A stretch of DNA of 64,000 nucleotides, taken from NCBI GenBank assembly GCA_037954325.1, contig JBBMNZ010000003.1, forward strand, positions 7,979,965 through 8,043,964. Reading direction: 5' to 3'. Made by a program: the position numbers and the translations under genes. This document shows positions 23,256 to 35,305 of the stretch, piece by piece. The stretch's first letter is position 1; the number at the start of each line of letters is the position of its first letter. The DNA comes from Fistularia commersonii (taxonomy: Eukaryota; Chordata; Actinopteri; Syngnathiformes; Fistulariidae). Below the pieces are notes generated by a model. That model did no database searches. It had not been told where the DNA came from and saw only the letters and a list, made by a program, of their open reading frames with translations.

Positions 23256-23359
23256 TTGTATTCTACATATCTCCTTTTATTAATAAAAAAATAAATAAAT
23301 CTGCTATTCTTGAAAATACTGGATATTTTTCAAAATCATTATCATGATAAAATGCAGAA

Positions 23360-23525
23360 TAATAGGGTTTATTGCTATTATTATTATTATCATTATTAGT
23401 AGTAGTAGTATTAGTAGTAGCAGTAGTGGCAGTAGTAGCAGTGTATCATAATAATGGAAATATAATAACAACAACAACAATAATAATAAAAATAATAATA
23501 ATAATGAATTACTTCATTATATAAC
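23360..23525. repeat. Trinucleotide-rich tract (ATT/AGT/ACA/ATA)
   Basis: 'ttattattattatcattatt', then 'agtagtagtagtattagtag', then 'acaacaacaacaataataat'. Confidence 0.9.
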
Positions 23526-24900
23526 ATTATATATCATTACTTTTGTTATTATCGACATAAACTCAATGCAACTTTCTTATTATGATGATTATCATTGTTA
23601 TTTTTATACAATAATTAAAATTTTCTGATGGGATTTTAGATCAGAGCTAATCACAAAAAAAAAAAGGGCTAACGTGCTAACTAGCTGATGTATTTGGAGG
23701 GCGGAATACAAAAATACATTGTTATATTCCAGGCTCTAGAATCTGTCGGCAACAATAATCCTACTGGTGGTTGCACATCAGCGGGATATAAAGTCTTTCT
23801 TTGAACTCTTCATCACAAATTCCAGCCTGAACTTCATGCAGGGCAGGATTACGTTTCAGATCCAGCAGCAAATCTGAAAGTAGGGGAAGCAAAATCGAGA
23901 AGCCAACTTTTCCAGCACTCTGATGTCAAAGGAAAAATATCGAGGATATTTAATTGATGAATCGGTCAATATCTATTTTAAAACGCCCGAAAATTTTGGC
24001 CCATTTTACCAACTCTCAAAGTTTGGGTTATGAAAACATGACCATAAAAAAATGATAAAAATATCGGTATCACACATGTATTCACAATGCTAAGCCCAAA
24101 ATAAACTTTACGCTTTCTGGGTCGCGTAAAATTGAACGATTTTTTTTTTTTTTTCATAAAGTCAACAGCAATATAGCCAATTACCACATGGCACAATATG
24201 TAACTTGGCAGGAGATGCAGAAAGACATCCATCAATAATCTTTAGCAACAAAGACTGAACTAACTCAGGATAAGTAGACGCGGGTAATGTTATTACCGCG
24301 TAATTACTTCAAACAGAGCTCAGACGAGGCTCTCTGCGTAATTCAAGAGCAACTATTTGATCTCGAAATCTAATGCTAAACTTCTTTGTTCAGCTGCATA
24401 AATGATGTGAGAGCAGCTGGTGGAGAGGAACAAAAGGACCTATTTAAGGGTGAGGTAGGAAGGTCAGCCTGGATGCGAGAGACGGAACATATTGTCTCTC
24501 AAGTCGGCGGAAACACTTTGTCACCCAATTCGCGCAATTAAAGCCTGTTAGATTCTCCGCCAAGTTTTCAGTAGCTTGCAGTTATTCCGCTTTTACTTTA
24601 ATTGACCAAACAAATTTAGTGGCTGATCTTCATCATGGTTCCTGCTCTCTCAAACACTGAAAAAAAAAAACATGTATTCACATTTCTTTTTTTAAAAAAT
24701 ATGCAGATATAATGGATAAAATAATATGTGAGGTGAGTACTCGGTTGGCAATAAAAGTGTGAATCCTTCTACTGGTGCACACACACACAACGTGTGCACA
24801 GACACGCTTATGAACTCCAACACAGCTTACAGACATGACAATCGAGGACATGCCAAAAAAAAACTATTTATGATATTTTTGTTATAAATGCTTTTTATGT
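23526..24900. other. Unique noncoding stretch
   Basis: No gene or known repeat recognised. 24,240-24,640 is free of low complexity and may hold conserved noncoding DNA. A CA-rich run lies at about 24,777-24,788. Confidence 0.35.
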
Positions 24901-24904
24901 TGTT

Positions 24905-25090
24905 TCTTTCTTTGTATTTATTTATTTATTTATGTACCTATTTATTTAGTTTATTCTGTTCATTTGGTTGAATTCATCTGCCCATTTAGTTGTTTATTCA
25001 TCCATTTTTTTATTCATTTATGTATTTGTTGCTCTTTGTCTGTTTGTTTTGATTTGTGTATTTAAATTATGTATGAATTAATTTATCCGT
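24905..25090. repeat. (TTTA)n / T-rich tract
   Basis: 'tttatttatttatttatgta' and degenerate continuation. Confidence 0.8.
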
Positions 25091-26800
25091 CTATAATGCC
25101 TGTAGCTCCATGTGACCCTTCCATCCATTTTGCTCAACCTGCGATGCTTCAAACCAGGGTTCCGCCTTTTTTTTTTTTTTTTTTTCATGCCAGCCAGCAC
25201 CGCTGCTAGGCAACACAGCAGATGCATTAGGTGTAATAAAAGTGGGGGATGCCCCATTAATTTGGTCTAAGGCTGCTGAGTGGTGAATCGAGGAGGAGCA
25301 CTTTGATTTCTAAGGAGTGTTCCTCAACATTGTTTCGCCACTGGAGCGAGACAACCAGTAAGCCGCGTCGTAAACTTTCCAATGTAAATCATTGCCACAT
25401 TAAAAACAAAAGGTTTATCATTTATTACTGAAATGTATAATGACCTAAATGTTATAAACTTACTTTTTTCTTTACTTTCTGAGGATTCGGATGGACCGAA
25501 CAGCGAGATTGTCTGAACAGATGCAGGGGATATTTCTAATACCTGAGTTGTAAAGAGATCACGCCTATTTCTAAACAGTTTATTTTATCTTTATTCTTTC
25601 TGCGGGACTCATACGGAGACCCCGGACTTTATGAAATCACTCTCTCCGTGAATCCCCGTACCTGACTATTTTGGCTTGATGAAGGCATTTCACGACTGTT
25701 TGTTTTTTACCACCAGTTTGCCTGATTTCGTGGACACACTGACTGCTAGCTGTCCACCACGTGGACGCTGGAGAGAAAAGAAAAGAAGATATACAAATAA
25801 CACAAATAAATGCAGCCCACATGGTGGAATATGAAGAAAGGGAACGCTCCCTCCCCCATATTCCTGTCTATTGTTCGGGGTGACCCACGGCTCCACACAT
25901 CACACACCCACTCTCCTGACACAGAAGCTCATTCTTCATCAACAGTGTTCGCCCGTCGGAGCGAAAAGAAAAACTTTTCAATCTCTGTGTCCGAATTTTT
26001 TAAACAAGATTGAAAAAAATGTCAGGACTTGTTTTTAAATGTATTTATTTATCATTTACACTGGTACTTTGATATTCTATTGATATTTAAGTTTACATAC
26101 ATATTTTATTAATTATTTTATGTTTATTGAGCATGTAACGACTTATGCTTAAAATTTTAACTTTATTAAAAAGGCATGCACACACTCCCCGCTCAGCATG
26201 TAATTTATTTATTTATTATTTCCTTCCCTAACTGCAGTTGTTTCAGGAGAAATTCTACAAAAGACCCAATGCATACGGAACAATAAGGCATTTCATGCGA
26301 TTTCAACAACTTATTTGTTGAACACTAACATCTGAATGTTTTAAACTGTTCCTTTTGTGTTTGAATTCACGCATTTTGATCTCAATATGCTCGGGAGCAG
26401 GTTTGGTTCAAAGCAGGTATCACTATGGTGACATGACCTCCTGCGTGGTAACCTGCCTTTGGGATATTAAAATTCCCAGGCTGAACCTGACATCATCTTG
26501 CTCACTCTTTGAACATTTAGCTGTGAGCAGGATGACATTCTGTTCAATGTTTTCTTTTCAGAAAATTAGATCATATTTTCTTTGACTGTTTAATTCAAGC
26601 TGGCGCTGAAACTGCTAAAAACTGAATATTTCTACGTTGTAGCTGATGCTCCTACGGTCCTGCGGGTACAATTGCAATCTGCACGGCTCATATTTCCAAT
26701 GTCAAGGCTGACATTCATGGCAATGGACAAGATCACGTCCAAAAAAGATGTATAAACTTAAATTTATTGCTTATCTAAAATTTCAGTTTTCTGTCTTGAT
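25091..26800. other. Unique noncoding stretch
   Basis: T-tract near 25,168-25,186. No gene, RNA or repeat family recognised. Open frames at 25,637-26,013 overlap on both strands without codon bias. Confidence 0.4.
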
Positions 26801-26809
26801 TCTTCAAAA

Positions 26810-27130
26810 AATTATGTGTTGTTGGTGGAGGTGATGATGGTGATGATGACAATAAAATGAATGACCGTTATTATGATCACCATCATTCTCATCAAAACAT
26901 AATCTTAACCCAATCAACAACAAAACTAATACTCATAATAATAATGACAATGGGAATGATGACAAATTGGACCTTGCTGAAAATTATTATTGCTTTTTAC
27001 TTGTAATAATTGTTTATCATCATCATCATCATCATTACTATTATTGTTATTGTTGTTGTTGTTGTTGTTGTTGTTGCTGCTGCTACTATTGGAATTGTTG
27101 ATTATAATCATAATCATCATCATCCTAAAA
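26810..27130. repeat. Trinucleotide-rich cluster (GAT/CAT/TTG)
   Basis: 'gatgatggtgatgatgac', 'atcatcatcatcatcatt' (about 27,018-27,036) and 'ttgttgttgttgttgttgtt' (about 27,049-27,078). Poly-N, poly-L and poly-S frames here are artefacts. Confidence 0.92.
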
Positions 27131-28640
27131 TCAATAATAAGGGGTGGTGTCCTGGGTGACAGCTGCCAATGGTTTGACCCAGACTGGTCACCTGTCAATC
27201 TCAAAGAACCTCATTTCTGTAGGAGCTGCTCGCTGATGCATGGAAGCCGTAAAAAAAAAAAAAAAAAAAAAAAACTTTACCTCTGTATGTTGTCTTGTGC
27301 GCTCTCCAAATTTAACAGACCAGACATATCAATTTGTAACGGCGATATTAGTAAAATGTGTTATGGGGTTAATCTCAGACTAAGCAGGTGATCCTCATGT
27401 GTCCAGACAGTGTAATTACATAGTTTGATCATTAACTTTAATGAGCTTCTGAGCCTAGCGGTCTCACTGGGGGTCTCGTGTTGTAATATATTTTCCATTA
27501 AAATTCACTGGAATAACTTGAAAATTCAATTTACTGGGAGCTGCCTCAGGTAAAAAAAAAAAAAAAAAAAAAAAGATACAACACAAAATACTTATCAGGA
27601 AAAAAAAAAAAAATACAGCGGTAAAAGATGATTTAAAACATGAATTAAACCTTCCTAATCTCAAAGTTTGATTTATACATTTCTGTTTTTTTTTTTTTTT
27701 TTTTTTTTTTTTTCCCTGGCAGTCGTCACCAGGGAGATGCACTGTGTGTCTGATTATTGCACGGCGTCTCACATCTCTGGTGTAAATAGCAGCCTCTCCT
27801 TTTGATCTCCGGTGCAGAAATCCCACTGGGATTAAGAGTTTGGGGTTTGACTGTGGGAAAACAAGAAATAACTTTCAGCTCTCTATTTCTATTTTTTTCT
27901 ATTTTTTCAAGGTGTTTCCCTGTGAAGAAGGGGCGGAAATTTAAAAGAAAAACAAAAAATAAAATCAATATGGGGGTTAGCATCGATTCCGTATGCTTTT
28001 CTTTTTTTTTTTTTTTCAGATAACCTATTCCCTCTTTCATCTGACGAATGGTTTTCCGCAATTATTCTGTCGTTCTCCTTGGTCTCCTGCTAAATATCAA
28101 AGTTAAACCCGTTGTGTTTTGATGTCCTCCTAATGTCGCAGCAGGAGGGGGACACACACACGCAACACCCATGAAATACTAAAGAAAGAAAAAGAATAAT
28201 AAGTATTATTAGCACATGAGTTCTGTTCCCAGGTTATAAGGGAAAAAAAAAAAAAAATCACATTATCTGAAAACCAAGTGAAGAAATTATGTATTCTCTG
28301 ACTGAGAATTTACCCGCCTCTGCTTTGGATACCGATGAGTATACAGGACACTTTTGACACTTTTCTCTTCAATAACGAGAAAACAACACAGGAGAAATAA
28401 TGTGGCTTATTTCCTTATCCTATAAACTGGGATTTAAAATAAATCCAACAATAGAAAAAAAAAAAAAAAAGAAAAAGAATAAATCCTGGGGTCAATAGCC
28501 TGGATTATAAATACCCAGTGCAAAATGTGGCTGTCGGATCAGGTGTGTTGGGGAAAAGATATGCAGGAAAAAGCCTGCTGCTAAAATTCAAAAAAAGGAA
28601 AGAATAATAGTATAAAGATAAATAAATAATCAGATAATAC
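27131..28640. other. Unique stretch with many long homopolymers
   Basis: A24 at 27,251-27,274, A23 at 27,552-27,574 and T28 at 27,686-27,713, plus shorter tracts near 27,601, 28,001, 28,242 and 28,455. 27,143-27,230 is a non-repetitive patch with 'gggtgacagctgccaa' and 'cacctgtcaatctc'. No coding segment recognised. Confidence 0.5.
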
Positions 28641-28662
28641 TACAACTATGAACAACATCCAA

Positions 28663-28702
28663 TTGCGTTATTATTATTATTTTTATTATTATTATTATTA
28701 TG
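28663..28702. repeat. (TTA)n microsatellite
   Basis: 'ttattattattatttttatt' and continuation. Confidence 0.9.
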
Positions 28703-28739
28703 TTGCATTCAGTTATGAGGAACTTATATTTTCTGTCCA

Positions 28740-29430
28740 TTACCTTGTGATCAAATATTTGAATGGTGCCTGCTTTTGCAAATCAGCAGCAGCAGTCGAG
28801 ATTAGAAGTCACCGCTCTTCGTCCAACAGCTCTCTGTGGTCGTTTATTTATTTTCCCCTGTTCCTTGATTACCTGCGATTTTTCCGCCCGATGTGCTCCA
28901 ACAAATCGATGGACACGGCGGCGGTGTTGTTTTTGTAGATATCCTGTCAATGGCTGATAGCGCCTAGCGCTAATCTCTGTGACACCGCTTTTCCCGCGAC
29001 TGCCTCTGAGATACTGTCGACTCAACTGCAAAGTACAATGATTTTAATGTAAAGCTGCCAGCGGCAGACACTTCCGGTTCATTTGCCGTGCACAGGATGT
29101 CGGGACGAGTCGCACAGACAACGATTACATCGCGGCTAAGCTTTTCATCGGCAGGCCAATGGGTTCAGTCACACTTGTCTTAGTTCCTCAGCTTTAGATA
29201 AGAGACTTAATACATTTATTTAAATGAAAAGATAAAGCGATATCACTTTCAGATTTTCAAACTCTTTACTCCTTAGGGGGATTTTTAAAATGTTTCACCC
29301 CCAATTTGACCAATATAATCATCTCTTGATGAAGACTGCATCCATCCATCCACTCATTTTTTTTTTTTTTCTAAATGTGTATTTATTCATTGATTGATTG
29401 ATTTAGTTATATTTTTCTATTTTCAGGATT
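28740..29430. other. Unique stretch, repeat-free 28,780-29,200
   Basis: GC-balanced DNA around 'ggctgatagcgcctagcgct' with frames open on both strands but no splice-bounded coding block. A candidate conserved noncoding element. CATC repeats and a T-tract at 29,340-29,371 border the LINE that follows. Confidence 0.3.
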
Positions 29431-29823
29431 CCCTCCATGAGCTGCCACCTTTTCTGTGGTGGAGGGGTTTTTGTGTCCCAGTGATCCTCTGAGATTTGTT
29501 ATCGGGGGCTTTATACCCCTGGAAGGGTCACCCAAGGCAAACAGGTCCCAGGTTAGGGACCAGACGATGTGGCTCAAAAGAAGCAAGGCAATGGGGGGAA
29601 GTGTGAGCTGGGTGGTAGCTGGAGCGGTGGACCTTGGCTGTCTGATTCTGAGTTCCAGAAGCTGGCTCTTGGAACATGGAATGTCACCTCTCCGGCGGGG
29701 AAGGAGTCGAGCTGGTCCACGAGGCTAAGAGATTCCGACTAGATATAGTTAGACTCATCTCGACGCACAGCATGGGGTCTGCCGCCAGGCCTTTTTTACA
29801 CTTGAGTTGCCTCCTGGTGAGAG

Positions 29824-30090
29824 GTGCCGGGCAGGTGTGGGCGTACTGATCACCCCCCCATCGGCACCTGCACCCGGGTTGACGAGAGGGTAGCCTACCT
29901 CCACTTTCAGGTGGAGAGATGGGTTATGACTGTTGTTTGTGGCTATGCACCTAACAACAGTTCAGTTTACCCACCCTTCATGGGGTCCCGAGAGGAGCTG
30001 CTAGAGAGCGCTTCTACTGGGGTCTCACTCATTATACTGGGAGACTTCAACGCTCAGTTAGGCAATGACAGTGCGACTTGGAAGGGCGTG
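29824..30090 (+). pseudogene. LINE endonuclease (APE-type) fragment
   Basis: The frame reads RVDERVAYLHFQ, VVCGYAPNNSS and LIILGDFNAQLGND. The last is the GDFNA motif of apurinic-type endonucleases that nick target DNA in non-LTR retrotransposition. The N-terminal part upstream is frameshifted (LALGTWNVTS at about 29,665 is in another frame). The catalytic C-terminal half (SDH motif) is lost in the deletion at about 30,092. Confidence 0.75.
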
Positions 30091-30091
30091 A

Positions 30092-30345
30092 CAGGGCTGA
30101 AGTTGCTGAGGCAAACAAAAAGCTCTTCAGTAGCGTCGGCCTGGAGGTGGATGAGGTTTGCCCTGGGTTCCTCATGCCTCTGGATGCTGTAGGGCTGTCC
30201 TGGCTGACACACCTCCGCCACTTTGCGTGGATGTCTGGGACGGAGCCGCTCGACTGGCAGACCAGGGTGGTGACCCCCCTTTTTAAAAAGGGGGATCAGA
30301 GTTTGTGCTCCATCTACAGGGGGCTCACACTCCTCATCTTCCATG
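30092..30345 (+). pseudogene. LINE reverse transcriptase fragment
   Basis: The frame reads AEVAEANKKLFSS, LSWLTHLRHFAWMSG and LDWQTRVVTPLFKKGD, the N-terminal blocks of an RTE/Rex3-type reverse transcriptase. It stops in block 2 (SIYRGLTLL, expected NYRGI). The catalytic FADD region is absent, so no activity is possible. Confidence 0.75.
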
Positions 30346-30431
30346 TTATGATCTAATTAGCGATGCTGGAGAAGATAGTCCGCTAGGTCGTTGGACCTCG
30401 GATCCAGGAGGAGCAGTGTGAATTCCCCATG

Positions 30432-30593
30432 GGGAAGACCCAGGACGTGCTGGAGAGACTATGTTTCCAGGCTGGGCTGGGAACGCCTTGGGGTCCCCTC
30501 AGAGGAGCTGGACCATGTGGCACGGGAGAGAGAGGTCTAGGTCTACTACTCCCGCTGCTGCCCCCCCGACCCAACCCTTGATAAGCGGGGGAA
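30432..30593 (+). pseudogene. LINE ORF C-terminal fragment
   Basis: In the right frame it reads GRPRTCWRDYVSRLGWERLG and then PSEELDHVARE, the conserved end of the Rex3-type ORF. It runs directly into the (GATG)n tail. Confidence 0.7.
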
Positions 30594-30624
30594 GATGGAT
30601 GGATGGATGGATGGATGGATGGAT

Positions 30625-31855
30625 ACGTTTCAAGATGAATTATTTAATTATATTATTGTTTTGGGAGCAATATAGTATATTCTTTATCATTCTATTGCAG
30701 TCTAGTCTATTTATTCTATACATATATATATTCTATATATATATATATATTCTAGTTTATTCTATACAACTTTTTCATTTTTTATTTTTTTAATAGGTGT
30801 TACTCCACATTGTACTTCCGTGGTTTAACCCGTGGCAAACGAGTGTGTGGATTTAATAAGAGTGCACTGATGTTGCTTTTTTGAATGACAGGTAGTTCAG
30901 AGGTTCTTTGTTTTTAGTGAGTAATTATTAAAAAAAAAAAAAAAAAAAAAAAAAGGCTTAATCTTACAGCTATTCAGTTGCCAAGTATATGATGTATTTT
31001 GATTTATTGCAGTGCGTGTGTGTGGGCTGTGGAAGTGCACACACACACACACAAAAAAGTACTACAAGTCTGATTTTGAACATGAAGGCAGCTGTCAGAG
31101 GCGGTGAAGGGAAAACAGCCATCATTTAAGTGACTGACAGCATCCATCTGGGAGGTTTGGGCACCGATACCGACTGATACACCCCCACATCCTCATAACA
31201 TGCCAGTCACACCGGGAGCAGAGCCGCCGGCTCCTCCTTCAGCGGAGGAACAATTAAAACCGACGAGTGACCTCTGCATTGATTCCCGGTGCATTCCCTC
31301 GCCAAGACACCATCAGATCCCGCCATGTCCCCGCGGAACAACGGCAGGGCGGTGGTTATTACCATCCAATTGAAATTCCCGAAAGGTTTATAGGCTGACT
31401 GGTCCACTGAATAGAATTGATATTTATGGTTTAATACACAGTAGAAAAGTGGTTTATTTATTTATTTATCTTTTTTCCCGCACACTGCAGCTGTTACAGT
31501 GTAGAGCATCTGCCAATTTATTGGCCCTCACTTAATGCAATATAACACAAACAAGTCATAAATCTTCTGTTAGGGGTGTATGTGCAGGCGAATTTGGATG
31601 CAGTTAAATGTTTCTAAAACGTGTCCTTATACCTTATATTTACCCCTAACAGTAGTAAAAATATAATTGCTGATGATGAGCCCATTTTAACCACCTGTTA
31701 TTGTCTCTTCATCAAAGGTGAAATAAGCAAATGAACCCTTGGAACTCTTCACGAAAGATGTCATCAATGGGGTTTATGGATGGAAGGTGTCATAGATTTG
31801 CTAAAACAGAAAAAAAATGTCTCTGAACAGAGGAGGGGGCCTCAGACACAACCTT
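30625..31855. other. Unique stretch with A25 tract and TA-rich run
   Basis: TA-rich at about 30,720-30,755, A25 at 30,930-30,954, and GT/CA-rich at about 31,014-31,053. 31,195-31,410 is a repeat-free GC-richer patch. No gene recognised. Confidence 0.45.
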
Positions 31856-31861
31856 CTGTCA

Positions 31862-32252
31862 AGGTAACTGGACTTAAATTTCTTCATTTGAAGACATTTC
31901 ACCCTTAATCCAAGAGGCGTCTTCATTTCTAATGACCTACGGGGAGTTTCTAAATATAACTGCCAGGATTTTGGGTGGGTCTAGGTTATTCCAATCACAT
32001 TCCAATCTAGGTAATCCCCAAAAGTTGCTCCTTTCTCCCCAACAAATGACACCTCCATTAGCAAAACAACCCCGGTCCAACTAGTTTCTGTCAATCATCC
32101 CCCCTCCCATTTACATAACGTGCCATCATAACCTAGACCTGCCCAAAACTTTGGCAGTTATACTTGAAAACTCCCCACAAGTCATTAGAACTGAAATAGC
32201 CTCTCAGATGAGGGGTGGAACATCTTTAAGTGAAGAAATTCAAGTTCAGCAG
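31862..32252. mobile_element. Foldback-like element with ~115-125 bp inverted arms
   Basis: The left arm (31,862-31,987) holds 'actggacttaaatttcttca', 'gaagacatttcaccctta' and 'gtgggtctaggtta'. The right arm (32,138-32,252) is its inverted copy ('taacctagacctgcccaaaa', 'tgaagaaattcaagttcag'). The central ~150 bp also occurs at 44.4 and 57.4 kb. No ORF is present. It could be a nonautonomous DNA transposon, or terminal pieces of a retroelement arranged head to head. Confidence 0.7.
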
Positions 32253-32332
32253 CCCAAACAAGAAGATACCAAAGAATTCACCTTTACCTGGATGGCTGAG
32301 AACCTCATAGACGTGTTATAGATTAAATCAGT

Positions 32333-32640
32333 TATTCATTATATATGTTAATCCAGTAAGCAGTGTCGCTGGGGGTGGAGCCTCTCCCAACGTCAAGAGT
32401 CGGGGTTCACACTGGACCAGTAGCCAATCGATCACAGGGTCACATATTGACAAACAACAATTCACTCTCTCATTCACGCGTCCCTTAAATTTTTGGGTCG
32501 CGAATTTACCTCTTACATGTTTTTGGGTTGAGGGAGGAAACCTGAGAACCTGGAGGGAACCCATGCAGATACAGGCGGAACAAAAGGCCTCCATGTAAAC
32601 ACGAGTGTGAGGCAGAAGCGCTAACCACTGCGCCATGTGC
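32333..32640 (-). repeat. SINE-A copy
   Basis: Tail: complement of 'tcggggttcacactggacca' and 'atcacagggtcacata'. One internal unit, then body (complement of 'tttttgggttgagggaggaa') and head (complement of 'gtgaggcagaagcgctaacc' and 'actgcgcca'). A complete copy with a single, unexpanded middle unit. Confidence 0.85.
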
Positions 32641-33920
32641 AGCTTACTGGACTTTATTCTTCGTACGCATATTTTACATAACTCGGGTTCAAGTTTAGTT
32701 ATTTCTCTGTTTTTCAATCCTTCCTCATCAGTTCAACGGTGAAAAGAAAAGTAGGGAAAATGAAAAAAAAAAAAAAAAAATTTACAACAAAAAGCTCTTG
32801 AAAACCAATCTGGTAGTAAAGTGGAGCTGGTCTTTATCACTGCAGGGCAAAACAAACCCTTCTCCTCATTACATCGCCTCATTAGAGAGAAGAGTTTGCA
32901 TTAATTTAAAAAATCAGTCGAGTCATGTCCTCTACTGAACACGGAGTTGAAAGCTCCTGACCTCCAGGTGTCTTGATTTATAATTAATGTCCAGGTCTCT
33001 TTGTTTCTCTCCTCCAGCCAAACTTCAGGCATCGACAGTAAACGTTAGCCGTCATGTTACGCCACTGCGCTCCGGAGCGATTGTACAGTGCCGCTGAAAT
33101 CAGCTTCGGTTAAACAGTTCTGTTCCTGTCATGGATTGACGTCATGCAACACATGACGCGACAGTTCAAGGTTGTCCCTTCTTCTTCTGAGATGTTTCTC
33201 TCCTAAAATACTTCCATTACCTCATGTTTTCTGTTGGAAGCCACATATTGAACACAATGCTCTTTATTCAGGTCGTTTTGCTTTTTGAGTTTGCGTCTTG
33301 TTTGTTGAGGGTCTAAATCGGCCACGGCACAGCATTTCCGAGCGAGAAATTGGTCGGGTCTGTTGTGTGCTGACAAACCTGGTCGGGCTCCGGTAGTATC
33401 CTATCAAGCTTTTTCAGCGGTGCCATGATCCGTTATTAGCACTCGACTGAGCTAGAATGCCCAGTTAATTGCAACGTGAGCGAACAATTGTGTATATTGG
33501 ATCGGCGAGTCCCTGTGGGAGGATAGTGATACACACTCTACTTATAATCGGCAGATTTATACATTCACACCCAACATGTTCACCAGACCATGAGACCCCT
33601 GTGGTGCAATCGCCGACGTACATCCCTCCATGACGCTGACAAGGGAATTATCTGCAGAGTCTTCTCATTCGGGAAGGAACAGTGACGAAAGAGCGGCATG
33701 ACTAAACCTGAAGCTGGCCAGAGCAGACACGATGGTCCGGACCCCCCTAACACAGCAGCGGGCCCAAAGAGCTGCTTCTGCGGCACTGATGCAATAAGAT
33801 CCCAACTAACCTCGTCTGCCTGTCTAACAAAACGCATCAGTTCAGCTAAAACAGTCCGATCTCTGCCCCCCTACTTAATTTTGCTCATGTTGTAACCACT
33901 GTCTAATAGTCTGGATGGTT
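32641..33920. other. Unique noncoding stretch
   Basis: A-tract near 32,764-32,780. 33,000-33,900 is GC-balanced and repeat-free. Frames at 33,580-33,895 are open on both strands without splice support. Candidate conserved noncoding DNA only. Confidence 0.35.
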
Positions 33921-33924
33921 GAAT

Positions 33925-34290
33925 TTCTGAATCTCATTCATCTACCCTTCCACTGAACCATCCATTATGTATTCTGTTTATTCTGCACTCAGGGTCACCA
34001 TTGGGCAAGTGATATAGAGACACTCAAAACAGCCTTTTAAAGTGCTCTATTCTATCTGATGCCAACTGCTCTGTCACTTTTATATTTTCTTTTAAAGACG
34101 CTATAAAATACACAGATTAAATCTGTATTATCTGTATGTGTACATGTACATGTTTTTGTGTTAAGGCACCTTAAATAAAATGTATATTATTATTATTATC
34201 ATGATTCAACCATTCACTCTTCAATTCAAACATCATATAAGATATGCAACTATTCACTCCCTCATTCAAAGGTCATATAGGGACACAAAA
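33925..34290 (-). repeat. SINE-A copy interrupted by a LINE-like 3' end
   Basis: Tail at 33,950-34,030 (complement of 'tctgcactcagggtcaccat'). Array units resume at 34,203-34,290 ('caaccattcactcttcaatt'). Between them lies foreign sequence at 34,035-34,202. Confidence 0.65.
34035..34202 (+). mobile_element. LINE-like 3' end with (TTA)n tail
   Basis: Ends with 'aaataaaatgtatattatta', a common tail form of fish L2/Rex1-type elements. No coding part is included, so the clade is a guess. It sits inside the SINE-A copy. Confidence 0.4.
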
Positions 34291-34299
34291 GTAACCAAT

Positions 34300-35215
34300 T
34301 CAGTGTATTTCACAAAATTAATTGGAAGTGGAAAAAAAAAGAAGTATACTAATTGGATACCTTAAAAAAAGCTGAAACTTCCTTTGTGATTGATTTGGTT
34401 CTTGGTTTTGGCTTGACCTCACCGGGGGAAATGTTCCTACTTTGGGTCAGAGCGTCTTTCAATGGTTGAATTCCAGTAGTCTGGATTCCCAATGTGCTTC
34501 GAAATATTAAACCATTAAGAAAAAATAGAAAAAAAAAATAAAAAAGCTGGCAAATATTGAGCTTGGCAGTGGTTTCACAGAACAGGAATGCTTGATATTG
34601 AAAATAGAAACACAGCCGCGCTTTCATTCCCAGGTACCGTCAATATTTACCGCTGTAAAACCCAAACTACGCCTGCGGGAGAAAGCGGCGTAAGTCAGAA
34701 CGATGTCTGAGTGGGATCCCTTTGAATTTCTGACTGAACCTGAAGCATCAAAAGTTCCTTCTGCTAATATCTGTTTTTCACCAAGCGAGTCAAACACACA
34801 TTGTTTGATCTGTTCTCACTAACATATTGTGGAAAACATTTAAACTTCTCACCTTGGATATATTTCTTGTTTCATCCGATGGCGAAGTGAGAGAAAAGTT
34901 ATTTCAAAATACTTCCTGAACAATTATGCGTCTTGGGTAAAGTTATTCAAAACCGATATGACTGCAACAAGAGCCAACACTCTCCAGGGTAATTACAGCT
35001 GACAACCCATCGTGTCTCAAAGTGCATTTTATCGGACATTTAAAAGGTGGCGTGTTTGCGTCGTAGCTATTATCAACGCGGTGGTTGAGATTCATGGACA
35101 GACGGAGACGCTCCTGAGGAAGATATCGACATCCGCTATCGACCGTCATCCGGATCGCTGTTAGATTCTGAAATGCTATGAGAAGCAAATTTTATACCAA
35201 TGAAAACATACAAAA
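34300..35215. other. Unique noncoding stretch
   Basis: No gene or known repeat recognised. 34,930-35,180 is repeat-free and GC-balanced. Confidence 0.4.
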
Positions 35216-35249
35216 AATGAATGAATGAATAAATAAATAAAAAGCATGA

Positions 35250-35305
35250 TGGTGCAGTGGCTAGTGCTTCTATCACACGGAAAGAGAGGTTACTGGTTCG
35301 ATTCC
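35250..35305 (+). promoter_or_regulatory. Internal Pol III promoter (A and B boxes) of SINE-A
   Basis: A box 'tggtgcagtgg' and B box 'ggttcgattcc' have tRNA-like spacing. This identifies the family as tRNA-derived. Confidence 0.7.

Larger units (their letters stand above)
29432..30624 (+). mobile_element. Rex3-like LINE, internally deleted, with (GATG)n 3' tail
   Basis: The 5' leader of the element starts near 29,432 ('gagctgccaccttttctgtg'). Endonuclease, RT and C-terminal segments follow, and the element ends in a GATG/GGAT tail at 30,594-30,624, the tail type known for Rex3. The stretch 'tggcagaccagggtggtg' is the conserved RT region of that family. Two deletions remove most of the ORF, at about 30,092 (endonuclease joined to RT) and about 30,432 (RT joined to the C terminus). 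Several in-frame stops mean the copy is dead. Assignment to Rex3 rather than a close relative is from memory of the family. Confidence 0.8.

Noticed and set aside
26926..27391. Poly-N/S and poly-L/I frames
   Set aside because: Translations of trinucleotide repeats.
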